Source of the DNA: JAHECQ01 sp047638695
GTDB taxonomy: Bacteria > Actinomycetota > Acidimicrobiia > Acidimicrobiales > SZUA-35
Reading direction: 5' to 3'
DNA: 64,000 nucleotides
Assembly (NCBI GenBank): GCA_047638695.1
Contig: JBLINY010000011.1
Location: forward strand, 7,803-71,802
A model generated the notes under the pieces. That model saw nothing but the letters and a program-made list of their open reading frames with translations, had not been told where the DNA came from and ran no database searches. Both the position numbers and the translations under genes were made by a program. Below are positions 41,422-49,828 of the stretch, one piece after another (positions within the stretch are counted from its first letter, which is position 1; each line of letters opens with the position of its first letter).

Positions 41422-43968
41422 GTGACGACGTTGCTCGAGGCTGATCCACGGGTCTTGGCCAACGCGTGGCTGGAGGTCGACCCGGACGAGGAAACCCGAG
41501 CTGAGACAATTGCCATCCTTGATACCGGCGGACCCGACCTCGTCACTCGCTTTGGGGAGCGACTCGGATTTGGCACGGCCGGACTCCGAGGCCCGCTCGG
41601 GGCCGGTCCGAACCGGATGAATCGGGTGCTGGTCCGCATCGCGGCGGCGGCCTTGGGCAACGAGCTTGTATCGACATCCGGCGCACGGGTGGTTGTTGGT
41701 CACGATGCTCGCCATGGCAGCCGGAGCTTCGCCGAGGACACGGTTCGCGTGCTGGCGAGGATGGGTGTGCCCTGCACGCTGTTTCCTGAACCAGTCCCAA
41801 CACCGGTGCTGGCTTTCGCGGTACGACATCTCGATGCTGCAGCGGGAGTGATGGTCACTGCCAGCCACAACCCTCGGCCGGACAACGGGTACAAGATCTA
41901 TTGGCGCGGCGGCACCCAAATCTCGCATCCCATCGACGAACGAATTGCGGCGACGATGCTCACCACGCCGTTGCCGACCGAGGATGACTTGGCGCCGTTC
42001 GATGATGCGGCCATCACGTCGCCCGACCCATCGCTGATGGGTGCGTACCTTGATGCCGTCGTTGGGCTTCTGGATCCGACGGTCGAACCGACAGCTCGAG
42101 TTGCGTACACGCCGTTGCACGGCGTTGGTCGGGACACGCTCCTGGCTGCCTTCGCTAGGGCAGGATTCGCTTCGCCACACGTTGTTGGAAGTCAAGGTGA
42201 ACCCGATCCTGACTTCCCGACGACACCGTTTCCGAACCCGGAGGAGCCGGGGGCTCTCGGCCCCCTTTTGGAGTTGGCGGCTGTCGTGGGAGCTGACGTT
42301 GCGCTTGCCAACGATCCGGACGCAGATCGGTTGGCTGTTGCGGTACCCAACGGCCTGTCATGGCGCCTTCTCACCGGCGACGAAGTCGGGTGCGTGCTCG
42401 CCGAGTACCTGCTGCAGAGATCACCGGCAAAGAACGGCGAGGAGTCACTGGTCGTCAACACGATCGTCAGTTCCAGTCTTCTCTCCAAGATTGCGGCTCG
42501 CCACGGCGCTCGGCACGAGCGGACCCTCACCGGTTTCAAGTGGATCATGAACGCCGGGGCCGACAGGCCAAATGTCACGCGGGTTCTCGGATATGAGGAG
42601 GCGCTGGGTTACTGCATTGGTGACATCGTCGGCGACAAAGATGGAATCAGTGCGGCACTGGTCGTCGGCGAGCTCGTCTCCTGGCTTCAACGTCAGGGCC
42701 GTTCGATCCTCGATCTCCTCGATGAGCTCGACCAACGGCATGGGGTGCACGTGACCGGACAACGCTCCATCCGGTTCGAGACGCCGACCGGTCGAGCCGA
42801 AGCTATGAAGGTGCTCCGCGACCAACCGCCAGAGAGCCTGGGCAGGCACCGGGTCGAACGAGTCGTCGACCGAAGTGTTGGGGATGGTTCGTTGCCGCCG
42901 ACTGACGCCGTTGAGTTCGAACTCGAGCACGGGCGAGTCATCATTCGTCCAAGCGGAACTGAACCAAAGCTAAAGATCTACGGCGAACTGGTTGTCGATG
43001 TTGGAGAGTCGCCACGTCAAGACCGGAATGGCGCACGACGTGAGCTGGCCGATGTCCTGGCCAAGGCCGCGGAAGTTGTCGCCGCTCCGGAGCGAAGGCT
43101 CTTCGAGCTGCAGCACTCTGACACGGTTGCCGACGCCGCTTTGCTCGAGCGTGGCAACGCCCTCCATGCCCAAGTCATCTCGGGCGTGAATCGTGCAAAG
43201 GATCTGCGCCTGGTTGTGCAGTGCATTGATCTAACGACGCTCGAAGGCGACGACACGCTGGGCCGGGTCCGGGCGTTGTGCGCCCAAGCTCGTCGCCCTG
43301 ATCCCGCCGATCCAACCGTCGGACCAACGGCCGCGGTGTGTGTCTATCCGTCGCTCGTGGCCCAGGCTGCCAGTCTGACGTCTGGCAGCGCCGTTCGGGT
43401 GGCCAGTGTTGCCGGCGCTTTTCCGAGCGGTCTCTCACCCTCGGCCGTTCGTCAGGCCGATATCGCGGCAGCGGTTGACGCCGGCGCCGACGAGATCGAC
43501 ATTGTGCTCAATCGGGCCGCCTACCTCGATGGCGACCTGAAGCGTGTGGCCGATGACGTTGCAGCGGCGAAGGCCATTCTTGGTGACATCCATCTGAAGG
43601 TGATCCTCGAGGTAGGTGAGCTCTCGACGCCTGCCCTCGTCAGAGGCGCCGCCGTGTTGGCCATGGAGGCCGGCGCCGATTTCATAAAGACGTCAACGGG
43701 CAAGTCGAAGGCGAGTGCCACCCCGGCATCGGTGATGGTCATGGCGGAAGCCATCGCTGACCATCGCCGGCAAACCGGCAGGATGGTCGGCATCAAGGTC
43801 GCTGGTGGCGTGCGAACCGCCGACGATGCGCTGGGCTATGTGGCCATCGTCCGTTCGGTACTCGGTGAGCAGTGGTTGACGCCGACGCTCCTTCGCTTCG
43901 GCGCGTCGAGCCTGCTGGCGTCAGTTCTCGACGATCTGGTCGTCACCGAGTCTTCCCTCCGGAGCTAG
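41422..43968 (+). CDS. Phosphosugar mutase fused to deoxyribose-phosphate aldolase
   Basis: 848 residues. Residues about 1-550 are a phosphoglucomutase/phosphopentomutase: catalytic Ser148 in VTASHNPRPDNGYK, metal loop NDPDADRLAV, GYEEALGYCIGD, phosphate site RPSGTEPKLK. Residues about 560-848 are DeoC: VCVYPSLV, ASVAGAFPSG, ADEIDIVLN, Schiff-base Lys756 in DFIKTSTGKSKASATP and Lys792 in GIKVAGGVRT. As one chain this would convert deoxyribose-1-P to the 5-phosphate and then to glyceraldehyde-3-P plus acetaldehyde. GTG 41422. With DeoA at 17879 it completes DNA-sugar salvage. Confidence 0.9.
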   Translation: MTTLLEADPRVLANAWLEVDPDEETRAETIAILDTGGPDLVTRFGERLGFGTAGLRGPLGAGPNRMNRVLVRIAAAALGNELVSTSGARVVVGHDARHGSRSFAEDTVRVLARMGVPCTLFPEPVPTPVLAFAVRHLDAAAGVMVTASHNPRPDNGYKIYWRGGTQISHPIDERIAATMLTTPLPTEDDLAPFDDAAITSPDPSLMGAYLDAVVGLLDPTVEPTARVAYTPLHGVGRDTLLAAFARAGFASPHVVGSQGEPDPDFPTTPFPNPEEPGALGPLLELAAVVGADVALANDPDADRLAVAVPNGLSWRLLTGDEVGCVLAEYLLQRSPAKNGEESLVVNTIVSSSLLSKIAARHGARHERTLTGFKWIMNAGADRPNVTRVLGYEEALGYCIGDIVGDKDGISAALVVGELVSWLQRQGRSILDLLDELDQRHGVHVTGQRSIRFETPTGRAEAMKVLRDQPPESLGRHRVERVVDRSVGDGSLPPTDAVEFELEHGRVIIRPSGTEPKLKIYGELVVDVGESPRQDRNGARRELADVLAKAAEVVAAPERRLFELQHSDTVADAALLERGNALHAQVISGVNRAKDLRLVVQCIDLTTLEGDDTLGRVRALCAQARRPDPADPTVGPTAAVCVYPSLVAQAASLTSGSAVRVASVAGAFPSGLSPSAVRQADIAAAVDAGADEIDIVLNRAAYLDGDLKRVADDVAAAKAILGDIHLKVILEVGELSTPALVRGAAVLAMEAGADFIKTSTGKSKASATPASVMVMAEAIADHRRQTGRMVGIKVAGGVRTADDALGYVAIVRSVLGEQWLTPTLLRFGASSLLASVLDDLVVTESSLRS

Positions 43969-43978
43969 AGCGAGAGGC

Positions 43979-44284
43979 TCAGGAGGCCCTCGGGACGGCG
44001 TTCCGTACACCCCTGACGGCCTCGTCGACCGTCGTATGCAGCGCTTCTGTCAACAGTTTGCCCGTCGCCTTCAGATCTTCCCGCACTGCCGGATCTTTCG
44101 CAGCGTTACCCGCTGCCTCAACCGTGTCGTCGATCGCCTCAGCCAGACGATCGATGGCCGATTTCACGTCGTCGCCATCGTCGTCAGAGAATTCTTCCTG
44201 CACGTGGTACTTGAGCTTCAGGCTAAGCCCGGCCAGCTCGTCGGCCACGTTGCACCAGGCTTGCTTGACCCCTGTCTTGCTCAT
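43979..44284 (-). CDS. Small helical acidic protein
   Basis: 101 residues, almost all predicted helix (SAIDRLAEAIDDTVEAAGNAAKD... AVREDLKATGKLLTEALHTTVDEA). Unknown. ATG 44284 chosen for AAAGGAA upstream; ATG 44326 is 39 nt from an operator-like site. Convergent with the mutase-aldolase gene, 10 bp apart. Confidence 0.6.
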   Translation of the reverse strand: MSKTGVKQAWCNVADELAGLSLKLKYHVQEEFSDDDGDDVKSAIDRLAEAIDDTVEAAGNAAKDPAVREDLKATGKLLTEALHTTVDEAVRGVRNAVPRAS

Positions 44285-44365
44285 GTCAGTTCCTTTGTTC
44301 GTCGCATCGGCGCTGCAGAACCGCACCGCCGATGCAACCTTCGGACATACGGTCTGCGAAACACA

Positions 44366-44379
44366 GAGTCGAAGGTCAC
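44366..44379 (-). promoter_or_regulatory. Candidate DosR-type operator before the helical protein
   Basis: Plus strand GAGTCGAAGGTCAC; toward the gene GTGACCTTCGACTC. 81 nt to ATG 44284. Confidence 0.55.
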
Positions 44380-44407
44380 TGGCTGCATAGCTAGATGTTG
44401 GTCACCG

Positions 44408-44986
44408 TCAGACTCCGGTGATTAGATCGTTCATGAGTTGGTCGAGCACTTCAAGTGTTCGTTGCAAATCGTGTCGGCCTACGTCGGTTGTGTGCGCGTC
44501 GTCACAGAGTCTCAGGGCGAGTCCTGCCGCGAAGAGGTGTTGAGCGAGCTTTTCTCGCTGCGCTTCCAGCGCACGTTCTCTCCGCTCAACCTGGTCTAGT
44601 TGAGGGTTGCCCAGAGCCGGTATGTCTTTTCGCCACGCCATGATGGCGGTCACGTCGCGGACAACCAGCATCGAAAGGTCATCCGGGTCTCCCAGTTCTA
44701 CGAGCGAGCTCGTAACGGGGAAGCTCGTGCCGTCCAGGCGCCGTGCCGGGAATACCTCAGCACGGTCATTGGTCGTCGTCAATCGGACAGACGGCACCAG
44801 GAGTGCGGCCGAGTGTCCGACCAGTTCCCTGTTGTCGAAGAGACGCTCGAGAGCTGGGTTCACGGCGCTGATTGTGAGCCGGCGTTGGTTGGGGCGGGCG
44901 ACGTCACCGCCCGCGAGCAAGGCAAGACCGTCAGGATGGTGCTGCCACATTGGGCTCGCGACGGTTATCGCCTCTGCACCGGTCAT
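44408..44986 (-). CDS. PAS protein with a kinase-dimerisation-like helix but no kinase domain
   Basis: 192 residues. A PAS-like region (about 30-125: SAVNPALERLFDNRELVG, RLDGTSFPVTSSLVELGD, VVRDVTAIM) is followed by EREKLAQ-type helix REKLAQHLFAAGLALRL, which resembles ERIGRDMHDKVIGRLFATGMAL of the DevS kinases but lacks the His-Asp and all ATPase motifs. Probably a decayed sensor or a dimerising decoy. ATG 44986 is SD-less. A 14-codon upstream ORF (44991-45035) starts 36 nt after the operator and ends 4 nt before this ATG. Confidence 0.6.
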   Translation of the reverse strand: MTGAEAITVASPMWQHHPDGLALLAGGDVARPNQRRLTISAVNPALERLFDNRELVGHSAALLVPSVRLTTTNDRAEVFPARRLDGTSFPVTSSLVELGDPDDLSMLVVRDVTAIMAWRKDIPALGNPQLDQVERRERALEAQREKLAQHLFAAGLALRLCDDAHTTDVGRHDLQRTLEVLDQLMNDLITGV

Positions 44987-44990
44987 GGCG

Positions 44991-45035
44991 TCAGCAGTCG
45001 TCGGGCTCAGGTGGACGATGACGTAGTTCTTCCAT
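44991..45035 (-). CDS. Candidate 14-codon upstream ORF
   Basis: ATG 45035 lies exactly 36 nt from the operator at 45072 and opens MEELRHRPPEPDDC, ending 4 nt before the PAS gene. Placement at the predicted transcription start suggests translational coupling of the PAS protein to a leader peptide, or an N-terminal frameshift. Confidence 0.35.
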   Translation of the reverse strand: MEELRHRPPEPDDC

Positions 45036-45071
45036 ACCTCAGAGACTGCGGCTTTCTCGGCGCAGGTTCTA

Positions 45072-45085
45072 GGGGAGAAGGTCCC
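45072..45085. promoter_or_regulatory. DosR-type operator between divergent PAS and CoA-transferase genes
   Basis: GGGGAGAAGGTCCC on the plus strand; GGGACCTTCTCCCC toward the PAS gene. The same 14-mer recurs at 56531, also between divergent genes. Confidence 0.7.
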
Positions 45086-45094
45086 GTCAGTTCG

Positions 45095-45143
<49 letters not shown>

Positions 45144-45154
45144 AGCCTGCGGTC

Positions 45155-46459
45155 ATGGAACTCCCAGACTCGCCATGCCAAGCAGGGGAGTTGATGGATG
45201 CCCTCGTCGGCCAACTCCCGGCGGGAGCTCAGCTGGTCGTACCGATCGCGAATGGCGAACCGGTGACGCTGATGGACGAGCTCGAGGCTCGAGCCTCAGA
45301 ACTCGACAACGTTCGTGTGCATCAGATGCACGCGCTGCGTGACCGGCCCTATTTGCACGGCGCGTTTCGAGGTCGTCTCGAACATGTTTCGTGGTTTCTT
45401 TCTCACATCACCCGGCCGGCATTCCAGGCCGGTGGTTGTCATTTCGCTCCCGCCAATTTCAGTGAGGTTCCGCAGCTGCTCTTGGAGAAGCAGCCCGCGG
45501 TGGTCTTGGCTGCGGCCAGTCCACCGGACCGTCTGGGCTATTTCAGCCTTGGGGTTAGCGCCGACTATGCAGCAGCCCTAATCGGCCAGGTGCCGTTTGT
45601 GCTTGAGGTCAATCCGCTCATGCCGCGAACGTACGGGGCTAACCGGTTACATGTCAGCGAAGTGGCGGCCTGGTGTGAGGCTTCGGCTGACCTCGTCGAG
45701 GTTCCGGCCCCTTCGGTTACACCACTGGACCGGCGGATCGCCGAGCATGTCGCCGATCGGGTTCCGCATGGGGCCACCATCCAGCTGGGAATTGGCTCGA
45801 TTCCGACGGGGGTGGCGGCGCTGCTCATCGATCATCGACACCTTGGGATCCACACCGAGCTTCTGTCTGATCCTGTGGTCGATCTGGTGGATGCCGGTGC
45901 AGTAACCGGCATCAACAAGCGGTCGTATCGCGGCCGGATTGTCGCCACGTTCGCATTGGGAAGCCGGCGTCTCTATGATTTTTGTGACAGGAATGACGGT
46001 GTCGTGTTCCTGCCGGTGGACGAAGTCAACGATCCTCGAAACATCGGCCGTGAGCCAAACTTCGTGTCCATCAACGGGACCCTTGAAGTAGACCTCTTTG
46101 GGCAGTGTGCTTCGGAGACACTTGGCACCACCTACTGGTCGGGAAGCGGTGGGCAGGCCGACTTCGCCCGAGGGGCGCAGTACTCAGAGGGCGGGGATGG
46201 CTTCGTCGTGCTTCGATCAACCGCTAAGCAGGGTCAGATCAGTCGTATCACCCCGACCCTGAAGACCGGAGCCGTGGTCACGACACCGAAGAACACCGTC
46301 GATAATGTCGTGACGGAGTACGGCGTTGCCGAGCTGCGGGGCCGGACGTTGGCCGAACGGGCGAGCGCTCTCATCGCCGTCGCAGCGCCAGAGCATCGGG
46401 AGTGGCTGAGCCGCGAGGCGCGGGACATGGGTCTGATTGGCAGCGGTGTCGACTTCTAG
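45155..46459 (+). CDS. Acetyl-CoA hydrolase / CoA-transferase family enzyme
   Basis: 434 residues, 4-hydroxybutyrate CoA-transferase/acetyl-CoA hydrolase type: HFAPANFSEVPQLL, LGYFSLGVSADYAAALI, TIQLGIGSIPTGVAALL, LFGQCASETLGTTYWSGSGGQADFARGA, and the C-terminal VVTEYGVAELRGRTLAERA. Transfers CoA between acids; might recover acetate or conserve thioester energy. ATG 45155. Ends convergently, overlapping the permease stop by 4 bp. Confidence 0.9.
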   Translation: MELPDSPCQAGELMDALVGQLPAGAQLVVPIANGEPVTLMDELEARASELDNVRVHQMHALRDRPYLHGAFRGRLEHVSWFLSHITRPAFQAGGCHFAPANFSEVPQLLLEKQPAVVLAAASPPDRLGYFSLGVSADYAAALIGQVPFVLEVNPLMPRTYGANRLHVSEVAAWCEASADLVEVPAPSVTPLDRRIAEHVADRVPHGATIQLGIGSIPTGVAALLIDHRHLGIHTELLSDPVVDLVDAGAVTGINKRSYRGRIVATFALGSRRLYDFCDRNDGVVFLPVDEVNDPRNIGREPNFVSINGTLEVDLFGQCASETLGTTYWSGSGGQADFARGAQYSEGGDGFVVLRSTAKQGQISRITPTLKTGAVVTTPKNTVDNVVTEYGVAELRGRTLAERASALIAVAAPEHREWLSREARDMGLIGSGVDF

Positions 46460-47709
46460 CCGAGGCCGTCGAATATCTGCCAGCCGGCCAGTGCCAATGA
46501 AAGCGTGGCGCCGACGAGACCAACCCATCGGAAGCGGGCCATAGGTGTTGCTTCCTGTTTCCGGCCGATCAGGTAGAGGGCGGTGTTCACGAGGGTAAAG
46601 ACGCCGAGCGTCACCAAGCTTGTGATTCTGGCCAACTGCACCAGAGGAAAAAGAAGGACGAGGGCGATTGTTGAGAGCGTGACAAAGAGGGTGGCCCGGG
46701 TTGGTGTCTGATGCTTCGGGTGTATGTGAGCGAATCCGTTCAGTATCAGCCCGTCGGTGGCCATGCCGTAGAGAACCCTGGCCGCCATCACGATCTGGAT
46801 CAGAATGCCATTGATCATTGCCACCGATGCGGCTGCCGCAATCGGGCCCGACCCACGGTCGCTGACCTCCTCGAAGAGTGATGCCATGGGGGCTGACGAC
46901 TCCGTTATTGCCGCCCGGTCAGGGACTGCGACAGCTACCAAGGCCAGGAGGACATACAACCCGAGGGTGATGAGCAGGACGACAAGAATGGCTATCGGAC
47001 CTGCACGGCGGGGTTCGATCGTTTCCTCGGCCAGGTTTGCGATGTTCTCGAAGCCGACGAACGCAAAGAAGGCGATGACCGATCCGGCCAGGATGGGGGA
47101 GATTACCGCTGTGTCGATCGACGGTACGAACGCAGATTGGAGTAGGCCCGGGGTATCGAGCAGATCGAAACCGAACGCGAGGACGACCACCAAGGTGCCG
47201 ACTTCGAGGAGGGTGATCACGGCGGCAAGGATCACACTCTCTCGGATTCCCTTCCGGGCGACGAGACTTAGGACGACCAAAAGGGCGACAGCCGCCGGTC
47301 GCTCCGGGACTCGAACGAGGGAGGACAGATAGCCGGCGAAGGCCAAGGCCACGACCGCGCCGGTGATGATGCCGGTTACGACGACAGCCAGGCCAGTCAA
47401 CCGCCCAGCCGTCGGACCGATGCCCTGGTTGACGTAAACGGCTTCGCTGCCTGCCCGAGGGAACGCTGCGATGAGCATCATGTAGGAGGCACCGGTGAAC
47501 GAAGCGAGGACTCCGGCCACGAGAAACGACAAAGGCGCATTGTCTCCGGCGAGACCGAGGATTTCGCCGAGGAGAGCGAAGATGCCGGCTCCCACGGTGA
47601 CACCGAGGCCGTAAAAAATGAGAGCCGGGAGCGTGATTACTCTGTCGAGCTTTGGATTGACACTGATCTGCGGTTCTGTCCCAGATGGCCGTTCTAGGTT
47701 GTGACTCAC
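46456..47709 (-). CDS. APC-superfamily amino acid permease
   Basis: 417 residues, about twelve TM helices; GLGVTVGAGIFALLGEILGLAG (GAGIF consensus) and FFAFVGFENIANLAEETIEPRR identify an APC transporter. GTG 47709 overlaps the stop of the upstream small gene (GTGA). Last gene of the minus-strand operon USP (48799) - small - small - permease. Unlike the permease at 37104 it lacks a cytosolic DUF5661 tail. Confidence 0.88.
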   Translation of the reverse strand: MSHNLERPSGTEPQISVNPKLDRVITLPALIFYGLGVTVGAGIFALLGEILGLAGDNAPLSFLVAGVLASFTGASYMMLIAAFPRAGSEAVYVNQGIGPTAGRLTGLAVVVTGIITGAVVALAFAGYLSSLVRVPERPAAVALLVVLSLVARKGIRESVILAAVITLLEVGTLVVVLAFGFDLLDTPGLLQSAFVPSIDTAVISPILAGSVIAFFAFVGFENIANLAEETIEPRRAGPIAILVVLLITLGLYVLLALVAVAVPDRAAITESSAPMASLFEEVSDRGSGPIAAAASVAMINGILIQIVMAARVLYGMATDGLILNGFAHIHPKHQTPTRATLFVTLSTIALVLLFPLVQLARITSLVTLGVFTLVNTALYLIGRKQEATPMARFRWVGLVGATLSLALAGWQIFDGLG

Positions 47710-48047
47710 CGTTTCCCAGGATGCGATTTCGTTGCGAACAGCGACCGGATCTCCGACGCAGAGTGTCCAGTCAGTTCAACGATGTCATCGACGCAAAAGG
47801 GGAGTGATCCCGCCGCAGCTGCTGCATCCGCCGCTTCGTTCGAAGCTACGAGCCCGATGGCCAGTGACGTTTCCGGGCAGAGCTCCATATCCAGATCGAG
47901 CGGTTCGTTCTCATCCATCTCGAGTGTTGTTCTGGCGATGCGTCGGGCATTTTCGAGGGTCGTAGCGCAGTAGCGGTGTCCGCTAGCGAGCTCGCAGTGC
48001 CAAACGGAGCGTCCGTCACGAATCATCAGTTTCGTCGGCATGGTCAA
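47706..48047 (-). CDS. Hypothetical protein
   Basis: 113 residues with VWHCELASGHRYCATTLENARRIARTTLEMDE and LCPETSLAIGLVASNEAAD. No family recognised. It is coupled by short overlaps to both neighbours (ATGA upstream, GTGA downstream), so it is translated within the USP-permease operon. Might be an accessory of the permease. Confidence 0.7.
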   Translation of the reverse strand: MTMPTKLMIRDGRSVWHCELASGHRYCATTLENARRIARTTLEMDENEPLDLDMELCPETSLAIGLVASNEAADAAAAAGSLPFCVDDIVELTGHSASEIRSLFATKSHPGKR

Positions 48048-48343
48048 TCGTTCTGGCCGGGTAGGTAGTGCTGACGGATGAGCAGGTCATCGATCTCTGC
48101 CGTCGTTTCGTGGTCTACCAGCGGCACGGTTCGGTCAATGATCTCGGGGTGTTCGTCGGAAGTGTAATGCACCACAACAGTGGCGTCCTCGTCTAGAAGC
48201 GAGACTATTTGGTCAGCGAGCGGGTCGAAGATATGAACTGCTGCCTCCTCAGCCGAAAGCGCTGTTTCCGCCCCTTGTTGGTCCTCATCAAGGAATTCCC
48301 AGGGGGTCTCAGGGTTGGTGATCGGGTCCGGTACCTCGGTCAT
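48044..48343 (-). CDS. Small acidic hypothetical protein
   Basis: 99 residues, acidic (EEAAVHIFDPLADQIVSLLDEDATVVVHYTSDEHPE). No recognised domain. Follows the USP by 3 bp and overlaps the next gene by ATGA. Its companion gene is also acidic; together they look like a small protein pair of the operon. Confidence 0.7.
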   Translation of the reverse strand: MTEVPDPITNPETPWEFLDEDQQGAETALSAEEAAVHIFDPLADQIVSLLDEDATVVVHYTSDEHPEIIDRTVPLVDHETTAEIDDLLIRQHYLPGQND

Positions 48344-48346
48344 TGG

Positions 48347-48799
48347 CTACTCCTCGTTTTCTGCGGGGATGATGAGCAATGGGCAGGTCAAATGATGAGC
48401 GGCGTAGGTGCTGACCGAACCAAGCAGCAGTCCCTTGAACCCGCCGAGTCCTCGGGAGCCGAGCACCACAAGTTCGGCAGGTTCTCCTCCGTCGACGCCC
48501 TTTGCTGCTTCGATGATCTGGACTCCAGCATGACCAACGGAAACCTGATGCTTCACCTCTACCGGGAAGCCGTTCTTGTAGTGAGATTCGAGCTCGTTCA
48601 GTTCCTTTTCCGTTTGTTCCTGGCCACCGGACAAGAAGTCACCCATGTAGTCGATGTACTCGTAGCCGGCACTCGTCGGCACCGAGACGGTGTGGATGGC
48701 GAGGACGCTGGCGTTGCGCCACTCGGCCTCGCGAACTGCCTGGTGGAACGCTTTGCGTGAAGCGTCCGAGTTGTCGAGGCCGACGATGATGTAGCCCAT
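48347..48799 (-). CDS. Single-domain universal stress protein
   Basis: 150 residues. YIIVGLDNSDASRKAFHQAV opens the USP domain, and VVLGSRGLGGFKGLLLGSV provides the full ATP motif. Close paralogue of the USP at 11020, without its GGD expansion. ATG 48799 with AAGGAGA upstream; 75 nt from a perfect operator at 48875. Leads a four-gene operon. Confidence 0.92.
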   Translation of the reverse strand: MGYIIVGLDNSDASRKAFHQAVREAEWRNASVLAIHTVSVPTSAGYEYIDYMGDFLSGGQEQTEKELNELESHYKNGFPVEVKHQVSVGHAGVQIIEAAKGVDGGEPAELVVLGSRGLGGFKGLLLGSVSTYAAHHLTCPLLIIPAENEE

Positions 48800-48874
48800 G
48801 GAACAGTCTCCTTCTGCCGTGTTCGGCCTGCTGGTTTGTGGTTGGAGATTGAGCCCTTGAGGTCGGGCTGAGGA

Positions 48875-48888
48875 GGGCCGAAGGACCC
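48875..48888 (-). promoter_or_regulatory. DosR-type operator before the USP-permease operon
   Basis: GGGCCGAAGGACCC, both half-sites match (GGGNC and GNCCC). Toward the gene GGGTCCTTCGGCCC. Confidence 0.82.
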
Positions 48889-48930
48889 TGTTTGTCCGGG
48901 GTCCGCACCCGACGATCCAGGGGTTGGCAT

Positions 48931-48944
48931 CTGACAAAAGGCCC
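48931..48944 (+). promoter_or_regulatory. Candidate DosR-type operator, 74 nt before the LPVTG protein
   Basis: CTGACAAAAGGCCC: GAC and GGCCC conserved, first two bases off. Confidence 0.45.
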
Positions 48945-49018
48945 TACTGGCTTGTGAGCTGACGTCGCATGGTGGGCTCACGAGGACACCCGCATGGTTC
49001 CTCGCCCGCCTTCTGGAA

Positions 49019-49789
49019 ATGAGAAACGCCATGCCCGTTGCCCGTTCCATCGCATCCGCTTTCACCCTCGCTCTAGCTTCGACGGTGTTCTTCACCATCC
49101 CGGCAGCTGCGGAGGGGATCTCGGTTCCCACCGACACCGTTGTTGTGGCTGAACCCGGCTCAAGCGTGGAGCTCGGGCGAACGGCGGTCGACACGACGCT
49201 GGCTGGGCCAGATTGTACGTGGACGGCCAGTGCTCAGAACCAGGAGTCTGTCCATTTCGGGAACAACATTGTGATTCGCTCCGGCGGCCGAGAGCTGACC
49301 CTCGGTGGTGTGGAGGACACACCACACAAGGTCACCTCGAGCTCTGGATCGGCGTACCTGACCCAAGAGATTGTCGCCGTTCTTCAGATGGGCCCCGATG
49401 GCGTGTTCAGCGGGGGTATCAACCTCACGATCAGCTACGACAACTGTCAGCCCGAACTGCCGACGACCCTGCTGCCAACGACGCTGCCCCCGACGACCCT
49501 GCCCCCGACCACCGTCGAACCAACGATTGTGAGTGAGCCGACGACCAGCCCGCCGGTCGACGTGGACCCGCAAGGGCCGTCCACCACGATGGTGCCAACC
49601 ACTCCTGTGCCGACGACTCCCGTGCCGACGAGCGCCGGTCCGCCGGCTACAGAGGTGGCAGCAACGCCGGTTCTGCCGGTAACTGGTAGCGACTGGCCGT
49701 TGCTGCTTGGGGTTATCGGCTCGAGTCTTCTCGCTGCAGGATTCGCTCTCACTCGAAGAGTTCGGGTGGATGGAGCTGCTCGCGGGTGA
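49019..49789 (+). CDS. Secreted, LPVTG-anchored proline/threonine-repeat protein
   Basis: 256 residues. Signal peptide at the N-terminus (SFTLALASTVFFTIPAAAEG), an extracellular domain with two Cys residues, a Pro-Thr stalk made of LPTTLPPTT and VPTTPVP repeats (about 140-215), then the sortase signal LPVTG followed by a TM helix and RRVR. Expected to be wall-anchored by a sortase not in the window. Start ATG 49019 or ATG 49031. Sits between USP operons. Confidence 0.85.
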   Translation: MRNAMPVARSIASAFTLALASTVFFTIPAAAEGISVPTDTVVVAEPGSSVELGRTAVDTTLAGPDCTWTASAQNQESVHFGNNIVIRSGGRELTLGGVEDTPHKVTSSSGSAYLTQEIVAVLQMGPDGVFSGGINLTISYDNCQPELPTTLLPTTLPPTTLPPTTVEPTIVSEPTTSPPVDVDPQGPSTTMVPTTPVPTTPVPTSAGPPATEVAATPVLPVTGSDWPLLLGVIGSSLLAAGFALTRRVRVDGAARG

Positions 49790-49828
49790 GAGTTCTCGGC
49801 GCCGTACCCGATCCATCCAAGGAGCATC

